64,000 bases of DNA from JBDOQU01 sp039839375 (GTDB lineage: Bacteria > Pseudomonadota > Alphaproteobacteria > DSM-16000 > Inquilinaceae), in NCBI RefSeq assembly GCF_039839375.1, contig NZ_JBDOQU010000005.1, forward strand, positions 193,312 to 257,311, written 5' to 3'. The number at the start of each line of letters is the position of its first letter. The stretch's first letter is position 1. The notes beneath the pieces were generated by a model. That model was not told where the DNA came from, searched no databases, and worked only from the letters and a program-made list of their open reading frames with translations. Both the position numbers and the translations under genes were made by a program. Positions 34,401 through 42,938 of this stretch are shown one piece after another.

Positions 34401-36005
34401 TCACGCCCTTTCCCGGGTCGCCGTGAATCTCAAATCCGGCCATGTCTGCTGGATGTGGTTCAATTCCCAGTTGTTCCGCGCCATGAAGACCGGCGCGCCG
34501 TCGCGGTCCTCCGCGATGCTGCCCCGGTTGGCCTCGATCAGCCGGTCGATCTCGCCCTTGTCGCCGTCGATCCATCGCGCCGTGTCGTAGGGCGCGGCCT
34601 CGAAGCCGGCCTTCACGTTGTATTCGACCTCGATCCGCGTCGCCAGCACATCGAGCTGTAGCTGGCCGACAACCCCGACGATCCAGCTTGCGCCCAGGAC
34701 GGGGCGGAAGACCTGGGTCACGCCTTCCTCGGCCAGATCCTCAAGAGCGCCCCGCAACTGCTTGCTTTTCATGGGGTCGTCCAGCCGCACCCGGCGCAGG
34801 ATTTCCGGCGCGAAGTTCGGGATGCCGGTGAAGCGGATGTCCTCGCCCTCCGTCAGCGTGTCGCCGACCCGCAGCGTGCCATGGTTGGGCACGCCGATGA
34901 TGTCGCCCGGAAAGGCCTCCTCCGCCAGTTCCCGGCTCTGCGCGAAGAACAGGATCGGGTTGTAGACCGCCAGGCTCTTGCCTGTGCGGGACTGGCGCAG
35001 CTTCATGCCGCGCCGGAACTTGCCGGAACAGATGCGCATGAACGCCACCCGGTCGCGGTGGTTCTTGTCCATGTTCGCCTGGACCTTGAAGACGAAGCCG
35101 GTGACCTTGTCCTCCTCCGGCGCGACGGTCCGGCCGTCCGCCGGCTGCGGCCTCGGCGACGGGGCGAAGCGGGCGAGGCCGTCCAGAACCTCCTTCACCC
35201 CGAAATCCCGCAACGCGCTGCCGAAATAGACCGGCGTCATATGGCCTTCCAGATAGCTCTCCTGGTCGAAGGGCGGGCAGGCGGCCTCGATCAGCTCGAC
35301 ATCCTCGGCCAGCTTGGCGCGCTGCTCGTCGCTCATCACCTTCGCCAGCCGCTCGTCGTCGACCCCCTTGCAGGCGATCGCCGTTTTCTTCGACCCCGCA
35401 GCGCCGCCGCCTTCCAGAAGCAGCATCTGGTTGTCCAACAGGTCGTAGCATCCCCGAAAGTCCGAGCCAGACCCGACAGGCCAGCTCACCGGGGCCACGT
35501 CCAGCGCCAGCGTGTCCGCGATCTCGTCCATCAGTTCAAACGGGTCGCGCGCCTCCCGGTCCATCTTGTTGATGAAGGTGATGATGGGCACGTCGCGCAT
35601 CCGGCACACCTCGAACAGCTTCCGGGTCTGCGCCTCGATGCCCTTGGCCGCGTCGATCACCATGATCGCGCTGTCGACGGCGGTCAGCGTTCGGTAGGTG
35701 TCTTCGGAGAAATCCTCGTGGCCCGGCGTGTCCAGCAGGTTGAAGGTGATGTCCTCATAGTCGAAGGTCATCACCGAGGTGGTGACGGAGATGCCGCGAT
35801 CCTGCTCGATCTTCATCCAGTCGGACCGGGCGCGGCGGCGCTCGCCGCGCGCCTTGACCTGGCCGGCGAGATGGATCGCCCCGCCCAGCAGCAGCAGCTT
35901 CTCCGTCAGCGTGGTCTTGCCGGCGTCGGGATGGGCGATGATCGCGAAGGTGCGGCGCGGCTGGATTGCGGGGACGGCCGCGCTGGCGGCGGTGGTGACG
36001 GACAT
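34401..36005 (-). CDS. prfC: Peptide chain release factor 3
   Basis: 534 residues, full length. The GTPase domain has FAIIAHPDAGKTTLTEKLLL (P loop), GISVTTSVM (switch I), DTPGHEDFSEDTYR (G3) and FINKMDRE (G4). The C-terminal half shows RVAFMRICSGKFRRGMKLRQ and QLQLDVLATRIEVEY, specific for RF3 rather than EF-G. RF3 recycles RF1/RF2 from the ribosome after peptide release. The gene is transcribed alone, ending in a repeat region. Confidence 0.96.
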   Translation of the reverse strand: MSVTTAASAAVPAIQPRRTFAIIAHPDAGKTTLTEKLLLLGGAIHLAGQVKARGERRRARSDWMKIEQDRGISVTTSVMTFDYEDITFNLLDTPGHEDFSEDTYRTLTAVDSAIMVIDAAKGIEAQTRKLFEVCRMRDVPIITFINKMDREARDPFELMDEIADTLALDVAPVSWPVGSGSDFRGCYDLLDNQMLLLEGGGAAGSKKTAIACKGVDDERLAKVMSDEQRAKLAEDVELIEAACPPFDQESYLEGHMTPVYFGSALRDFGVKEVLDGLARFAPSPRPQPADGRTVAPEEDKVTGFVFKVQANMDKNHRDRVAFMRICSGKFRRGMKLRQSRTGKSLAVYNPILFFAQSRELAEEAFPGDIIGVPNHGTLRVGDTLTEGEDIRFTGIPNFAPEILRRVRLDDPMKSKQLRGALEDLAEEGVTQVFRPVLGASWIVGVVGQLQLDVLATRIEVEYNVKAGFEAAPYDTARWIDGDKGEIDRLIEANRGSIAEDRDGAPVFMARNNWELNHIQQTWPDLRFTATRERA

Positions 36006-36099
36006 GGGGGGAGGCTCCGGCTGATCGGCTTCTATCGAAATGCGGCTTTGAAAAAATTATTCTACATCAGTCTTCTGAATGTCTTTCCTGAAGCAGCGA

Positions 36100-37002
36100 T
36101 CAAGCTTCCGCGGGCCGTCTTCGATCGCCCTTCAGCGCAAGCACGGAGTTGGCGACGATGGCCGACATCACGATCGACCCGCCGATCAGCGCGGCGTCGC
36201 CCGGTCTCTCGCCGATCGCCAGCCACACCCAGAGCGGGCCCAGCACCGTCTCGACCAGCGAGAAGAGCGCGACCTCCGCCGCCGGTACATAGCGCGTTCC
36301 CGACAGGAAAAGGAAGAGCGCCAGCGGCATCTGCACAAGGCCGGAGAAGGCGAGCCACCTCATGTCGTGCGCCGTCAGCCCCAGCGGCCCGGCGAAGGGC
36401 AGCACCATCGCCGCGCCGATGAAGCCCGACAGCGCCAGCGCCGGCAGCATGATCGGCGTCTTCGTCCGGCGCAGGATCACCAGATTGACCGCATGCAGGA
36501 AGGCGCATCCCACCGCCGTCAGGTCTCCCGACAGGGTGCCGCCGCCGATCGACCCGCCGAAGATGATCGCGATGCCCGCCAGCGCCAGCGCGATGGCGAA
36601 CCAGGTCCGGCCGCGCACCGCCTCCCGCAGCACCAGCCAGCCCAGCACCGCGCCGAACAGCGGCATGGTCGCCAGGATCACCAGCACGTTGGCGACATGG
36701 GTCTGCGCGATGGCGGCGACGAAGCAGAGGTTGGCGCCGGCCAGCGCCAGTGCGGAAAGCCAGCCCATCCGCCCCATGCCGCGCCAGAGCGCGATCGGGT
36801 TCCGCCGCTCGGAAACCGCCAGGGCGAGGCTCAGGCTGATCCCCATGAACAGCGACCGCCAGAAGAGGATGTCCCACGTCCCGGCGTCCCCGATCGTCCG
36901 CAGGATCAGCCCGTCCGGGCTGATGACGACCATCCCGGTAAAGGACAGGAGAAGGCCTCTCGCATAGAGGGAGCCGGTGGATGTGGATCGGGCAGGCGAC
37001 AT
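36100..37002 (-). CDS. EamA/DMT-superfamily transporter
   Basis: About 300 residues from the ATG at 37002; a TTG at 37014 is also open. Ten membrane helices in two EamA repeats are expected: LSALALAGANLCFVAAIAQT and ILATMPLFGAVLGWLVLREA in the first, AEVALFSLVETVLGPLWVWL in the second. The final residues KGDRRRPAEA are cytoplasmic. It is 46 bp from the nuclease-like gene upstream on the same strand, so the two may share a transcript. Substrate unknown. Confidence 0.85.
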   Translation of the reverse strand: MSPARSTSTGSLYARGLLLSFTGMVVISPDGLILRTIGDAGTWDILFWRSLFMGISLSLALAVSERRNPIALWRGMGRMGWLSALALAGANLCFVAAIAQTHVANVLVILATMPLFGAVLGWLVLREAVRGRTWFAIALALAGIAIIFGGSIGGGTLSGDLTAVGCAFLHAVNLVILRRTKTPIMLPALALSGFIGAAMVLPFAGPLGLTAHDMRWLAFSGLVQMPLALFLFLSGTRYVPAAEVALFSLVETVLGPLWVWLAIGERPGDAALIGGSIVMSAIVANSVLALKGDRRRPAEA

Positions 37003-37047
37003 GGCGGCGGACAATCGGCGCGGCGCGCCCGGCCGTCAAGGGCGGCC

Positions 37048-37611
37048 TCACATCGCGCTGTTGGGAAACCGCTCGACCGTCAGCGCGCCGGTTCCGGGAA
37101 CGATGCCATATTCGATTTCCTCCGGGATCCAGCTCCTGTCGTCATACAGCAGGCGGGAGAAGCAGAAGGTGCCGGAATTCGCGGCGCAATAGCGTTCCAG
37201 GGCACGGTATCGCTTGTGCGCGCCGCGACCGCGATTCACGTCCGGCCGCTGCGGAAACAGGTTGACGTCCATGCCCCCGCCTTGCCGGTGGCTCATGATA
37301 TGACCCTTGTCCGTTCGGCCGTCATAGAGGTCGGAAATCGACCCGCCGAGGAAGCCGCGCATCCGGGAAGAATCCCGTTTGGCGCTGTTTTTCTCCGACA
37401 TCCCGAAGGCGGCGATGACGCGGTCATGGGCGATGTCGAACAGATATTCGAAACCGTGATCGACGAACTGGTAGATCGATGTCCTGCCGCTGGTCGTCTT
37501 CACATAATTGCCGATCCATGCTTCCGGAAGCGCGGTGGCGAGGTAGCTGACGAGATCGCCTCCCGACGCCTTCCGCACGATCGAGTTGTAGTCGATGTCG
37601 TGGCGGCTCAT
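37048..37611 (-). CDS. Beta-beta-alpha-metal (DNA/RNA non-specific) nuclease-like protein
   Basis: 187 residues. The C-terminal half holds DKGHIMSHRQGGGMDVNLFP followed by QRPDVNRG (residues about 101-128). D-x-G-H with a later N-L-F-P-Q and N-R-G is the active-site layout of Endonuclea_NS-type nucleases, with His104 the general base and Asn117 the metal ligand. The N-terminal half is unassigned. There is no signal peptide or toxin-export domain and no obvious immunity gene beside it; the downstream neighbour is an EamA transporter. A housekeeping or stress nuclease and a solitary toxin are both possible. Confidence 0.6.
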   Translation of the reverse strand: MSRHDIDYNSIVRKASGGDLVSYLATALPEAWIGNYVKTTSGRTSIYQFVDHGFEYLFDIAHDRVIAAFGMSEKNSAKRDSSRMRGFLGGSISDLYDGRTDKGHIMSHRQGGGMDVNLFPQRPDVNRGRGAHKRYRALERYCAANSGTFCFSRLLYDDRSWIPEEIEYGIVPGTGALTVERFPNSAM

Positions 37612-37742
37612 GGCGTCCCTCCCTCTCTCTTCCTTCCATCATACGCCCGCTGCCCCGAGCAGCCAAAATGCCGGCGTTTGCCCGGTAGAGGGCCGAACGG
37701 CTATAAAGCCGTCGCCCTGATCCACCCTCGGAAAGATGCCCC

Positions 37743-39359
37743 ATGACCAATGTCCGGCAGTTCGATGCCATCATCATCGGCGCCGGCCATAACGGCCTGA
37801 CCTGCGCCGGCTATCTGGCGCGCGCGGGACTGTCGGTGAAGGTGGTGGAGCGAAGGGGCGTGGTCGGCGGCGCGGCGGTGACGGAGGAATTCCATCCCGG
37901 CTTCCGCAATTCCGTCGCCTCCTACACGGTCAGCCTGCTGAACCCGAAGGTGATCGCCGATCTGGAACTCCACCGTCACGGGCTGAAGGTGGTCGAACGG
38001 CGGATGGCCAATTTCATGCCGCTGCCCGACGGCCGCTATCTGAAGGCGGGCGAAGGCGGGCTGACGGAATCGGAGGTCGCGAAATTCTCCGCCCGCGACG
38101 CCGAGGCGCTGCCCCGCTACAACCGGGCGCTGGACGACATCGCGGATGTGCTGCGCGGTCTGGTGCTGGAAACGCCGCCCAATGTCGTCGGCGGGCTGCC
38201 GGAGATGATCAAGGGGCTGAAGCTGGGCAATCGGCTGCGGAAGCTGGACCTCGTTCAGCAGCGCGACCTTCTGGATCTCTTCACCAAGAGCGCCGGCGAC
38301 TATCTCGATAGCTGGTTCGAAAGCGATCCGATCAAGGCGCTTCTGGGATTCGACAGCGTGGTCGGCAATTTCGCCAGCCCCTATACCCCCGGCTCCGCCT
38401 ATGTGCAGCTTCACCATGTGTTCGGGGAGGTGAACGGCAAGAAGGGCGTCTGGGGCCACGCGGTCGGCGGCATGGGCTCGATCACGGGAGCGATGCGCCG
38501 CTCCGCCGAAGCCCATGGCGCGTCCATCGACACCGACGCCCCGGTCCGGGAGGTGATGGTGGAGAAGGGCAGGGCGGTCGGGATCGTGCTGGAGGACGGG
38601 ACCGCCATCCGCGCCGGGGCGGTGATCTCCAACCTCAACCCGGCGCTGCTCTACGGGCGTATGATCGATCCGGACCATCTGGATGCCGATTTCCGCCGCC
38701 GGATCGCCGGCTGGAAATCGAAGTCCGGCACCTTCCGCATGAACGTCGCCCTGTCGGAACTGCCGGATTTCTCCTGCCTTCCCGGCCGGGAAGCGGCCGA
38801 CCATCACACGTCGGGGATCATCATTGCCCCGTCTCTCGCCTACATGGACCGCGCCTACCGGGATGCGCAGGATCGCGGCTGGTCGCGCCAGCCGGTGGTG
38901 GAGATGCTCATCCCCTCGACGCTGGACGACAGCCTGGCGCCGCCCGGCGCGCATGTCGCCAGCCTGTTCTGCCAGCAGTTCGACTACGATCTGCCGGGCG
39001 GCCGAAGCTGGGACGATTGCCGGGAGGAGGCGGCCGACCTCATCATCGACACGGTCGATTCCTACGCGCCCAACTTCAAGGCCAGCGTCCTCGGCCGGCA
39101 AATCAACAGCCCGCTGGATCTGGAGCGGACCTTCGGCCTGATCGGCGGCGACATCTTCCATGGCGCGCTGTCACTCGACCAGCTTTTCAGCGCCCGGCCG
39201 GTGCTGGGCCACGGCGACTATCGCGGGCCGCTGCCCGGCCTCTATATGTGCGGGTCCGGGACCCATCCGGGCGGCGGCGTCACCGGCGCGCCCGGCCACA
39301 ACGCGGCGCGGGAAATCCTGGCCGATTTCAAACGCCGGAAATTGAAGCGGGCGGGCTAG
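37743..39359 (+). CDS. FAD-dependent CrtI/PYROXD2-like oxidoreductase
   Basis: 538 residues. The N-terminus DAIIIGAGHNGLTCAGYLAR is a dinucleotide-binding GxGxxG fold, followed by KVVERRGVVGGAAVTEEFHP. The C-terminus GLYMCGSGTHPGGGVTGAPG with HNAAREIL is the FAD motif of phytoene-desaturase-like enzymes. The overall pattern resembles PYROXD2-type proteins more than carotenoid CrtI; no other carotenoid gene is near. Substrate unknown. An amino-acid permease gene starts 6 bp after its stop, so the two are co-transcribed. Confidence 0.85.
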   Translation: MTNVRQFDAIIIGAGHNGLTCAGYLARAGLSVKVVERRGVVGGAAVTEEFHPGFRNSVASYTVSLLNPKVIADLELHRHGLKVVERRMANFMPLPDGRYLKAGEGGLTESEVAKFSARDAEALPRYNRALDDIADVLRGLVLETPPNVVGGLPEMIKGLKLGNRLRKLDLVQQRDLLDLFTKSAGDYLDSWFESDPIKALLGFDSVVGNFASPYTPGSAYVQLHHVFGEVNGKKGVWGHAVGGMGSITGAMRRSAEAHGASIDTDAPVREVMVEKGRAVGIVLEDGTAIRAGAVISNLNPALLYGRMIDPDHLDADFRRRIAGWKSKSGTFRMNVALSELPDFSCLPGREAADHHTSGIIIAPSLAYMDRAYRDAQDRGWSRQPVVEMLIPSTLDDSLAPPGAHVASLFCQQFDYDLPGGRSWDDCREEAADLIIDTVDSYAPNFKASVLGRQINSPLDLERTFGLIGGDIFHGALSLDQLFSARPVLGHGDYRGPLPGLYMCGSGTHPGGGVTGAPGHNAAREILADFKRRKLKRAG

Positions 39360-39365
39360 CGGCCG

Positions 39366-40304
39366 ATGATCGCGAGCCTCATGCTGCTGCTGGAGCGGCC
39401 ATCCGTCCGCTGGCTGCTGCTTTTCGCCGTCACGGCGACGGCCCTGTCCTTCTTCGATTTCGGCGCGCCGCTGCCCGATATCGCGATCCCGATCGCGGCG
39501 GGGGCGGTTGTCGTCGCCAATTTCCGGCTTCTCGGCTTCCTCAAATTCCGGGCGCAGGTGGCGATCGTCTGGGCCGAACTGCTGGGCCTCTTCCTGCTGT
39601 TCTTCTACAGCTTCGATCTTTCCTACGATTACATACTGGAGCGCGGGCCGATCCTGCTGGGGCTGGAACTCGGCAACGGCTTCATCCAGGGCGCGGTCCT
39701 GACGCTCTATGTCTGTTTCATCTCCATCGCAATCTCCACCGTGATCGCGCTCGCCGCAGCGCTGGCGCGCCTGTCGAAAAGCGGCCCCGCCTTCGGCATC
39801 GCCAGCTTTTACATCTCCTTCTTCCGGGGCACGCCCCTCTTGCTCCAGGTGATGCTGATCTATCTGGGGCTGCCCCAGATCGGAATCGTCCTGGAGGCCA
39901 TTCCCGCCGGGGTGATCGCGCTCAGCCTCTGCTACGGCGCCTATATGGCGGAGATATTCCGCGCCGGCATCCTGGCGGTCGGGGAAGGGCAGACCGAAGC
40001 GGCGCTGGCGCTCGGCCTCAGGCCCGGTCAGGTCATGCGGCTGGTCGTCCTGCCGCAGGCGATGCGCCTGATCGTCCCGCCCACTGGCAACCAGTTCATC
40101 TCCATGCTGAAGGATTCCTCGCTGGTCTCCATCATGGGCGTCTGGGAGTTGATGTACCTGGCGCGGACCCATGGCCGGGCGGAGTTCAAATATATGGAGA
40201 TGCTGATCGCCGCGGCCCTGATCTACTGGGCCATGTCGATGGTCTTCGAATTGATCCAGGCGCGGATCGAAAAGCGGTTTGGCAAGGGGATCGCGGCCGG
40301 GTAA
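39366..40304 (+). CDS. Amino-acid ABC transporter permease (HisMQ/GlnP type), orphan
   Basis: 312 residues. An N-terminal hydrophobic extension of about 100 residues with about three membrane spans precedes the BPD_transp_1 core. The core has VLTLYVCFISIAISTVIALA, SFYISFFRGTPLLLQVMLIY, and the EAA loop FRAGILAVGEGQTEAALALG followed by LRPGQVMRLVVLPQA. This marks the polar amino-acid permease family. Neither an ATPase nor a binding protein lies nearby, so partners must be elsewhere. It follows the CrtI-like gene by 6 bp. Confidence 0.87.
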   Translation: MIASLMLLLERPSVRWLLLFAVTATALSFFDFGAPLPDIAIPIAAGAVVVANFRLLGFLKFRAQVAIVWAELLGLFLLFFYSFDLSYDYILERGPILLGLELGNGFIQGAVLTLYVCFISIAISTVIALAAALARLSKSGPAFGIASFYISFFRGTPLLLQVMLIYLGLPQIGIVLEAIPAGVIALSLCYGAYMAEIFRAGILAVGEGQTEAALALGLRPGQVMRLVVLPQAMRLIVPPTGNQFISMLKDSSLVSIMGVWELMYLARTHGRAEFKYMEMLIAAALIYWAMSMVFELIQARIEKRFGKGIAAG

Positions 40305-40363
40305 GAAAGCGTTATGGAATGACCCTGTCTAATGCCAGGGTGCTGAAAGGCGACCCTCGGGGC

Positions 40364-40918
40364 ATGACCAACCTCAGAAATATCGCATTCGCGGCCCTGG
40401 CCGCGCTCCTTCCCCTGATCTCCGCGCCGGCGCAGGCCGACGCCGACCCGGCGGCCTGCCGCATGGCAATTCGCGCGGCCGAGGCGCGCTATGATCTGCC
40501 GCGCGACCTGCTGCTGGCGATGGGAATGGTCGAAAGCCGGCTCTATCCCTGGGCCCTGAACCTGGCCGGCGATTCCCGGATGCCCGGCAACATCGCGGAG
40601 GCGGAGCTTCTGCTGGTCGATGCGGGGGGCGAGCCGCGGACCGACATCATGGTCGGCTGCATGCAGATCCATACAGGCTGGCACCTCGCCGCCTTCGACA
40701 ACCAGCCCCAGCGCCTCCTGGACCCGGCCACCAACGCCGACTATGCCGGCCATCTGCTGCGCACCCTCTATGACGAGGAGCAGAGCTGGACCCGCGCCGT
40801 CGGCCGCTACAACGCCGGCAGCGCCGGCGGCGGCGCCTACCACCGCTATATCTGCCTGGTTGAAGAGAAGCTCCGCGAGATCGACTCCGACGTCACGCTG
40901 GCCTGCAACCAGAGCTGA
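40364..40918 (+). CDS. Exported lytic transglycosylase-like protein
   Basis: 184 residues from the ATG at 40364. A Sec signal peptide ends near SAPAQA-DAD (about residue 27). The SLT/lysozyme-like domain has LLLAMGMVESRLYPWALN (catalytic Glu in the V-E-S motif), IMVGCMQIHTGWH and WTRAVGRYNAGS. Such enzymes cleave the MurNAc-GlcNAc bond of peptidoglycan. The gene is 59 bp after the permease and may be independent. A hairpin repeat region follows before the convergent cyclophilin gene. Confidence 0.82.
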   Translation: MTNLRNIAFAALAALLPLISAPAQADADPAACRMAIRAAEARYDLPRDLLLAMGMVESRLYPWALNLAGDSRMPGNIAEAELLLVDAGGEPRTDIMVGCMQIHTGWHLAAFDNQPQRLLDPATNADYAGHLLRTLYDEEQSWTRAVGRYNAGSAGGGAYHRYICLVEEKLREIDSDVTLACNQS

Positions 40919-40925
40919 TACCAAC

Positions 40926-41036
40926 CACCCCTCACCCTCCCGTCCGCTTCGCGGCCGGGTCCCTCCCTCTCCCACAAGGGGCGAGGGTAAGTTGTTAGCC
41001 CTCTCCCTCGTGGGAGAGGGTTGGGTGAGGGGGCGT
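40926..41036. repeat. CCCTCACCC/GGGTGAGGG hairpin repeat between convergent genes
   Basis: The segment runs from CCCTCACCCTCC with a GCTTCGCGGC mini-hairpin, through CCTCCCTCTCCC, to CTCTCCCTCGTGGGAGAGGG and finally GGGTGAGGGGG. It contains short hairpins within a longer inverted repeat. Related copies lie at 34075-34260, 42783-42835 and 63844-63879. Placed between the transglycosylase and cyclophilin stops, it may terminate both transcripts. Confidence 0.7.
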
Positions 41037-41047
41037 TGGTTCTTCCC

Positions 41048-41581
<534 letters not shown>

Positions 41582-41735
41582 GATGGCGAAAATCCCCTTG
41601 CGTGTTGGCTGAGGAAGCGGCGAACCAAGCACAGCCGCCCGCCTGCGTCCAGCCGCTTTGGCGCGATGCTTGCGCCCGATCGCTGCGTTCGCGCTATAAG
41701 GCGGGAGAGGCGATGAGAACGGAGCGGGACGGGAC

Positions 41736-42779
41736 ATGAAAGCGGCGATCTACGACCGGTTCGGCGAAACCCTGGAGGTCCGGGAGACCGCCGATCCGGC
41801 CTGCCCGGAGAACGGCGTCGTCGTGCGCGTGATGGCCTGTGGCGTCTGCCGGTCGGACTGGCACGCCTGGAAGGGCGCCGATCCCGACGTATCCGCCCCC
41901 CATGTGCCTGGCCATGAGTTCGCCGGATTGGTGGAGAGCGTGGGCGCTGCATGCCGGCGTTTCAGGCCCGGCGACAGGGTCACCGCGCCCTTCATCCTCG
42001 GCTGCGGCCATTGCCCGGATTGCCTTGGCGGCGACGCCACCATCTGCGCCGACCAGCATGTGCTGGGGTTCTCCGGCTGGGGCGCGTTCGCCGAACGGCT
42101 CGCCGTCCCCTCGGCCGATTTCAATCTGGTCCGCCTGCCCGAAACGATCGGCTTCGTGGAAGCGGCCGGCATGGGATGCAGGGTCACGACCGCCTTTCGC
42201 GGCCTGATAGACCGCGCGCGCCTCCAGCCCGGCGAATGGCTGGCGATCCATGGCTGCGGCGGCGTCGGGTTGTCGGCCGTCATGATCGGCGCGGCCGTGG
42301 GCGCGCGGATCCTGGCGATCGACGTCAATGACAAACCGCTGGCGATGGCCCGGTCGCTGGGCGCGACGGAGACGCTGAAGGTGGAGCCGGGGCAGGATGT
42401 AGGGCAGGCGGTGCGGGATTTGACGGGCGGCGGCGCCCATGTCTCGATCGATGCGCTGGGCGTCACGGAGACGTTTCACAACTCCATCCGGGGGCTGCGC
42501 AAGACCGGCCGCCACGTCCAGATCGGGATGCCGCTGGGCCGCCACGCCGAACCGTCGATCCCGCTGCTGAAACTGGTCTATTCCCGGCAGATCGCGATCA
42601 TGGGGACGCGCGGCATCCCCGCCGGCCGGTTCCCGGCGCTGCTGGGCATGATCGAGGCCGGGCGGCTGGACCCGGCGCGGCTGGTCACGCGGACGATCGC
42701 GCTGGAAGAGGCGGGCGATGCGCTCGCCGCCATGGACCGCTATGCGGGCGCGGGCATCACCGTCATAGAGAGGTTCTGA
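41736..42779 (+). CDS. Zinc-dependent medium-chain alcohol dehydrogenase
   Basis: 347 residues. Catalytic zinc ligands are in CGVCRSDWHAWKG (Cys) and VPGHEFAGLVESVG (His-Glu). The structural zinc site GCGHCPDCLGGDATIC has four Cys. The Rossmann fold shows WLAIHGCGGVGLSAVMIGAA, and ILAIDVND ends with an Asp, pointing to NAD(H). Substrate is unknown. The gene is followed directly by hairpin repeats, which may terminate it. Confidence 0.9.
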   Translation: MKAAIYDRFGETLEVRETADPACPENGVVVRVMACGVCRSDWHAWKGADPDVSAPHVPGHEFAGLVESVGAACRRFRPGDRVTAPFILGCGHCPDCLGGDATICADQHVLGFSGWGAFAERLAVPSADFNLVRLPETIGFVEAAGMGCRVTTAFRGLIDRARLQPGEWLAIHGCGGVGLSAVMIGAAVGARILAIDVNDKPLAMARSLGATETLKVEPGQDVGQAVRDLTGGGAHVSIDALGVTETFHNSIRGLRKTGRHVQIGMPLGRHAEPSIPLLKLVYSRQIAIMGTRGIPAGRFPALLGMIEAGRLDPARLVTRTIALEEAGDALAAMDRYAGAGITVIERF

Positions 42780-42782
42780 TCG

Positions 42783-42884
42783 TTGTTAGCCCTCTCCCCT
42801 CGTGGGAGAGGGCTGGGTGAGAGGGAGTTGGTTCCGGCCCCACCCCAAATTGGTCATTCTGGCAAAGGCCAGAATCCATGGGCC
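42783..42884. repeat. Two adjacent hairpin repeats after the alcohol dehydrogenase
   Basis: 42783-42835 is a copy of the CTCTCCC...GGGAGAG class with GGGTGAG downstream. 42853-42884 is a REP-like unit whose stem is ATTCTGG/CCAGAAT, a compensated variant of the ATTCCGG/CCGGAAT stem seen elsewhere. No gene lies in this stretch up to the chemoreceptor stop at 42939. Confidence 0.7.
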
Positions 42885-42938
42885 GACAACGTCGCACGGG
42901 CGATGAAGAACCGGGCGCAGTCACGTCCGCCAGTTGGC

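Noticed and set aside
39017..40363. Upstream part of a 633-residue plus-strand frame
   Set aside because: It is antisense-like filler within the CrtI-like and permease genes; the transglycosylase with signal peptide starts at 40364.
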